A DNA stretch of 64,000 nt from Apostichopus japonicus (lineage: Eukaryota; Echinodermata; Holothuroidea; Aspidochirotida; Stichopodidae), in contig NC_092580.1 in the NCBI RefSeq assembly GCF_037975245.1, positions 29,351,501-29,415,500 of the forward strand, read 5' to 3'. Positions 59,701 through 64,000 of this stretch are shown here, piece after piece. The position numbers and the translations under genes are program-made. Each line of letters opens with the position of its first letter. Position 1 is the stretch's first letter. A model generated the notes under the pieces. That model was given only the letters and a program-made list of their open reading frames with translations, searched no databases and was not told where the DNA came from.

Positions 59701-62700
59701 AATGTGATAGTCGTTGTTCCTGGCTTACTTCAGATACCACAAACGAAGTGATAGTTCGTACTCATGAAATACATTGGAAATATACAGCAATTTGTCATAT
59801 TTTAGATTTAAGAGACATGTCTTATCTCTGTACAGTAGTTTTGTTTACTAGTGTGAGTTTGTCTTAAATATATAAAGAATCATTTCATAGTTCTTTGGCG
59901 ACCACAACTTTGTTATCAAAGCAGTGTCTCCTGCTAGCTTAAATTGTTCATGAAGTAGTTTGAATGGAAAAGCTCACGAAACGGGAAGAAAAACCAACAT
60001 CGTAAATAATCTGAACTTCAAAACCTGTCAATCAGAAGTATTAAAATGAGAAAGATAATTCCGTCCTTTTTTTTCTAAATCAATATCAAGTCTGTGAATT
60101 TGTATATATCTCAATCACATACATGTGTCCCTGCTCCAAAACTGCTGCATAATACCAATCATTGTATATATTGTTTTATCAGTGAAATTATTTTCATCCC
60201 CTGACCAGTTAGAAGAGAAAAAAAAAAGCTCTTGCATCGACAGTATATTAAAACAAGTTAATTCAGATGATAGTGGCTACAGTGTGTGTTCACCATTTCC
60301 GTAGTACTGCAAGCTTGATTAAATAGCGTAACGTACTGTAAAAGACAGATGAAGTGTGTACCTGCATAGCTTTCCAAAAAGTCCCACATAATTAACAATC
60401 CAAAAGTATTGATTTTATTTTTATCGGTGAAATTATAATCATCCCCTTGACCAGTTAGGAAAAAGATATGAAAAAACACTTGCATCAATATATTATAACG
60501 AGTTAACTGCACTCACAGCACCCATGCACTGTATGCTATGCGTTCACCAACTCTGTACTGCAAGCTTGATTCAGTATATACAGATAAAGTGCAGAGCTTC
60601 TCAAAAACTGCTGCAAAATTCGAACTGCTGAGTTATGATTGTATTTTATATTACTTTTGGTGATTTTTATATTCATCCTCTTGACCAGGATTGACCAAAT
60701 TAATTGAAATAAAAGGTCCTGTGCTCTTTCGGTTATAAATGGTTCTGTAGGACTACAGCAGGTGTTTTTGTACTAAATGGGTCAAATATCCTCATGAATA
60801 ATGCATTAATGTGTTACATGTATGTACAGGGTACTGTAAGACTACGGCAGGTGTTTTTGTACTAAATGGGTCAAATCTCCTCATGATTTACATTAATGTG
60901 TTATATGTATGTACAGGGTACTGTAGGACTACATTAGGTGTTTTTGTACTAGTTCGGGTCAAATCTGCTCATGTATAATACATACGTACATGTGTTACAT
61001 GTACAGTATGTAAAGGGTACTGTAGGACTACAGTAGGTGTTTTACTGTTTTTGTACTAAATGGGTCAAATATCCTCATGAATAATACATTAATGTGTTAC
61101 ATGTATAGGGTTCTGTAGGACTACAGTAGGTGTTTTGTACTAAATGGGTCAAATATCCTCAGGCTCATGAATAATACATTAATGTGTTACATGTATGTAC
61201 GGGGTACTGTAGGACTACAGCAGGTGATTTTGTACTAAATGGGTCAAATATCCTCATGAATAATACATACATGTGTTACATGTATGAAAAGGGTACTGTA
61301 GTTTTACTACAGCAGGTGTTTTTGTTCTAGTTTGGGTCAAACCCCCTCATGAATAATACATAAATGTGTTACATGTAGGTACAGAGTACTGTAGGACTAT
61401 GGTACAGTAGGTGTTTAGATTGCTTTGTGCCACTCAGATGTTGTTCTGATTTTTTGTCCAGTTTAAAAACTTACAAACACAGGCAGCTTGTCTGCAATTA
61501 CGTTAAATGTTCTCATGTGAAATTTGGCAAGGCATTACTAAGCCGATTGGCTTTCTGGTTGTTAGATATTAGCTACTAGTTGAGATAACAGCCTTGCTGT
61601 GTCCTTCGTATGTTAACCTTCCTACTGTAATGTTGGTTTGTATTAATCTTGTACAAACATATGAGAAATGAATTTGAAATTGAAATTATATATTTCTGCT
61701 GGTACAGTATGTTCCTTTCACTGTGCAAAGTACTGAGATTCGGATGCTTTTGTTGCTCTAGTCAACTTATTCCCAATTGGCTTTTTATGTCCGGTTTAAA
61801 ATTATTCTTTGTTCCAAAATGCCAAGGGGAAAGTTACTAAAATAGCCGTTTAGGAAACAGAATAATATGGAAAAACCGCTGGTATTATATACTGTACACT
61901 CTTTACCAAATTCAATGGTAGCAGCTGACTTTGTGTAGTAGCTGTAGGGCTTACCATGTACAGTATACATACTTTACATGGACAATCTCGTGCACTCCAA
62001 TAGGTGATTTCAATGGTTTTAATCTGCAGCAATATCAACAATGAATTACTTGTACTTTATGACAATGTTAATCATTTGATTATCTCACCCAGTCATCACA
62101 TATTGTATAATTTACAGTACTGCATATATACAGTAAGTACAATGTTGAAGACACTATTACAGTACATGTCAATAGGTACAGTATACTCATGGTGACATTT
62201 GTTTGATGTAGTCATACAGTACTTATCATATAGCTATATACTGTAACTCTAATCTGGAGTAGTCTAAAAATTGAACTGATCAACATGGTCCACTTAAAAT
62301 CATAAAAAGGGCAGCTTCTTGACGTTGGCCAGCTACTGTACCTAATTTTCAACCCTACCAAAGGCTGCTCGGTTAATCTTCTTTTCTCTTTTCTTCAAAG
62401 GTTAATTAATGAGCAAGTAATATTAGTACTGTTAATTTGATCTGATTAACGATATTTGATGCCCAAGCACATTTGAAATTTGAAACTTTTGACGTAAAAT
62501 ATTTTTCATTGATTTTATTAATCGAAATGAAACTTGACAAAGTGCTTGTGCGACAAGCCTGGAGTCTGAAATGAAGACACAGGAGATGAAGGAAATGTAG
62601 TTAAAGTACTTAGTTAACATTAATGTACTGTACCTTAGATTTTTAGCGCAACATAAAACTGTGTACAGGACTATGATTAAAAGTAAACAACAAAAACGAA

Positions 62701-63748
62701 CATATATAGATCTATGCGAAGGGTTCTAGGTGCAAAACAATGAAGAATAAGTCTCTAGAGGCAAAGTGTGCAAATATTATGCAAACTTACTCATGATGAA
62801 AATTAAATGGACTGTACCAAAATAGCATGAGCAAAAGTAAACTTTACACTTGTAGTCAAGGTATATTGGGACATGGGATATTATGTTGAAATTGCTGGAA
62901 AAAATCAAAAGCATGCAACTGAGAGATTTCTGTTTTAAATAATTCATAAAACTTCAATACTGACTTTGCATCTGATCAAGTGCCATTGATAAAGGGACAT
63001 TTTTTAGCGATAACCTAGAAATTTTGAATTTGGATCAATCTCTCCAATTATCTATATATTGATTTGATTTACTTGATGTGTGTTTCCATTGTTTAACATA
63101 GGGCTGTACTGTATTGACCTGTTAGATTTTATACACATCCCTGTCGGCATTGAGGTTATTTTTGAACTGACCTAGATAATTGCTATTAAACGCATATTGT
63201 TTTTACAACCTATATGCTGAGACTGTTCATTATTGCATACTGTAGTACACTAGGTTTTAGTTATATATAGCTGTTTGTATACTTACAAGTGTTGTAAAAT
63301 ACTCTGGCTTTAACTTAAATCTAAGTTATCGTTGCCAAAAGGGAAAAGCAAAGTTCATGGGTCTCTGGACAGTAACTTGTGGTTTATACTGAATTAAATA
63401 TTACCTAAGTACTGTCAGAATATTATGTTCAAAGTTTTTTTTGAGGTAATTTGATGGCATGCAGCTGTTGAATTTTCGTAATATTTACTTTACTATTTCA
63501 GTGATGATGGACTTTGAACTACGTAGCTTGTAGAAGACCATCTGAAGATTATATTTAGTGTTTGGGTTAAATAATGAGATTATGGGGTCATATAATATAT
63601 TTAGTGTATGGGGTATATAATGCCGTCATTTTTTTTGTAACATTCATCTTTCTCCCTGTTCTCTTCCTCATAGCCCTCTATGAAGGTGGAGTTTGGAAAG
63701 TACGAGTAGATTTACCAGAAAAATATCCCTTTAAATCACCTTCAATCG
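47726..63748 (+). CDS. UBE2H: UBE2H, ubiquitin-conjugating enzyme E2 H (first three coding exons, 3' partial)
   Basis: Joining 47726..47778, 58835..58911 and 63674..63748 encodes residues 1-68 plus one base, and the gene continues beyond the window. The protein starts [18 protein letters not shown] and continues with [38 protein letters not shown] and [11 protein letters not shown], near-identical to vertebrate UBE2H over the N-terminal helix and first strands of the UBC fold. The catalytic cysteine and the acidic C-terminal tail must lie in later exons. UBE2H is the E2 that works with the CTLH/GID E3 complex. Introns: 11.1 kb and 4.8 kb, both filled with repeats. Splice phases are 2 and 1, and the last exon here ends in phase 1. 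Confidence 0.95.
48897..49265 (-). mobile_element. 361-bp TTAA-flanked MITE, copy 2 (in UBE2H intron 1)
   Basis: The element 48901-49261 is in reverse orientation to the copy at 33894-34254 and has exactly the same length and TTAA flanks. The two are similar from end to end with scattered substitutions. Confidence 0.85.
51091..52133. mobile_element. Composite hAT-like element, copy 1 (1027 bp)
   Basis: The element 51099-52125 is flanked by GGTATAAA duplications. The ends are CATAGGTAGGAG and CTCCTACGCCTATG, followed by G-run/C-run hairpin tracts. The left half contains about four tandem units of roughly 83 bp (TGAAAATTCGGGCAATATGC, ending TTTGCAGTGTG). A second element with its own ends and target duplication is inserted at 51453-51837. 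No transposase frame. It lies in UBE2H intron 1. Confidence 0.9.
51445..51845. mobile_element. Inner 385-bp hAT-like MITE nested in composite copy 1
   Basis: Inner element 51453-51837: ends CAGTGGCGGAGC and GCTCCGCCACTG, flanked by GCACCTAC on both sides. Homologous to the solo copy at 30415-30817. Confidence 0.9.
53655..54467. mobile_element. Composite hAT-like element, copy 2 (797 bp)
   Basis: The element 53663-54459 is flanked by CTTGTACA duplications. The ends are CATAGGCGTAGGAG and CTCCTACGCCTATG, a perfect 14-bp inverted pair. Same organisation as copy 1 with about three 83-bp units, and the inner element sits at the same internal position. Confidence 0.9.
53923..54179. mobile_element. 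Inner element in composite copy 2, internally deleted (241 bp)
   Basis: Inner element 53931-54171, flanked by GCACCTTC and GCACCTAC (one difference). It lacks about 145 bp after the left tip compared with copy 1; the right part is nearly identical. Confidence 0.85.
54473..54722. repeat. Two-copy tandem repeat of about 120 bp
   Basis: AATCTCAAGAAGGGAAGGTC, a CACATTGTGT tract and ATTGTTTTTGGTGGA recur in order twice, starting within 10 bp of the end of composite copy 2. Confidence 0.8.
57330..58110. repeat. Diverged tandem repeat, about 270-bp unit, three copies
   Basis: The order TTCAATT...CCC/CATCGA, an AGTGAGGxA segment, TATCTGACAxxTTATGACA and GATGxTGAxxTTxATAATxCCCAT recurs three times. 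The middle copy has acquired a C-run (57689-57700). It lies in UBE2H intron 1. Confidence 0.65.
58835..58911 (+). CDS. UBE2H: UBE2H exon 2
   Basis: Acceptor TTGCCCATTAG, donor GTAAGT. It encodes [20 protein letters not shown] and HGPKG, phase 2 in and phase 1 out. Confidence 0.95.
60110..60715. repeat. Diverged tandem repeat, about 240-bp unit, about 2.4 copies
   Basis: Blocks such as CCCCTGACCAGTTAG or CCCTTGACCAGTTAG, CTTGCATC, GTTCACCA, TACTGCAAGCTTGATT and CAAAAxCTGC repeat in order. It lies in UBE2H intron 2. Confidence 0.75.
60740..61430. repeat. About 90-bp minisatellite, eight copies
   Basis: Each unit starts GGTACTGTAGGACTACAG and continues GGTGTTTTTGTACTAAATGG and CCTCATGAATAATACAT. 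Starts are near 60740, 60829, 60916, 61016, 61108, 61202, 61291 and 61384. It directly follows the 240-bp array in UBE2H intron 2. Confidence 0.92.
63674..63748 (+). CDS. UBE2H: UBE2H exon 3
   Basis: Acceptor CTTCCTCATAG, donor GTAAGT, phase 1 to 1. It encodes [19 protein letters not shown] and KSPSI, the conserved E2 beta-strand and YPFKSP motif. Confidence 0.95.
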
Positions 63749-64000
63749 GTAAGTGTATTTGGTCCATCAGTGAATTGATGGTTGTTAAAATTAAAGCAGA
63801 TACTTTGCCTGTTCATGTTGTTTCCATAAAGATGACTACAGTGACATTGTTTCCCAGTAAAATTTGAGCAGAAATCATGTATTGGTAGAAGATATATAGA
63901 CTTAGGAGTTTGTATGACATAATGTAGGGCTGAATAGAGGGAGAGTGCATTAGCTGTATGGAGACAGGTAAGTGAACCACATCCAAACCACTGTTAAGAT
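63749..64000. other. UBE2H intron 3, cut by the window edge
   Basis: It begins GTAAGTGT at the donor of exon 3. No further coding exon before the edge. Frame read-through to 63867 is intronic. Confidence 0.8.

Overview
This is a piece of an animal nuclear genome: AT-rich, intron-rich, crowded with microsatellites, minisatellites, MITE-like DNA transposons and tRNA-derived SINE fragments. I could reconstruct five protein-coding loci. The two conserved ones, ZC3HC1 and UBE2H, are clearly metazoan, diverged from vertebrate sequences, and lie in the order and strand relationship I recall from human chromosome 7q32. An invertebrate deuterostome fits best, and an echinoderm such as a sea cucumber is my guess; the sequence alone does not prove it.

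Region by region. 1-6070: no intact gene, but a 360-bp cluster of TTAGTCGG motifs, a dead LINE reverse-transcriptase copy (about 1735-3130) and a large trinucleotide array. 6603-7565 (+): a single-exon SLC35G-like EamA transporter directly behind a 420-bp (GAT)n array. 10130-15141 (-): a secreted protein of four exons (signal peptide, four-cysteine module, fibronectin type III domain, polar tail), with two large minisatellites in its first intron. 15142-21542: no gene recognised, long GTC/TTC-rich low complexity. 21543-23062 (-): a paralogous secreted protein of three exons (signal peptide, the same four-cysteine module, a Kazal domain and a Glu-Glu-Pro repeat tail). 23063-32253: no gene, but SINE, MITE and nested hAT-like insertions and an RT remnant. 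32254-39966 (+): ZC3HC1 (NIPA), complete, nine coding exons, 388 residues. 39967-47725: no gene, several repeats. 47726 to beyond the right edge (+): UBE2H, first three coding exons; the catalytic-cysteine exon lies outside. Its 11-kb first intron holds two copies of a composite transposon, a 361-bp TTAA-flanked element and several tandem arrays.

How the genes relate. The two minus-strand genes look like a tandem duplicate pair sharing exons 1 and 2 and diverging in the domain added after them; every internal splice junction is phase 1, the usual sign of exon shuffling in extracellular proteins. ZC3HC1 and UBE2H both belong to the ubiquitin system (an SCF substrate-receptor-type protein and an E2 enzyme); their linkage looks like ancient microsynteny. 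I saw no CRISPR, operon, rRNA or intact tRNA gene. All exon coordinates were derived by hand from reading frame, GT/AG sites and phase, and were checked for length consistency; transcript data were not available.
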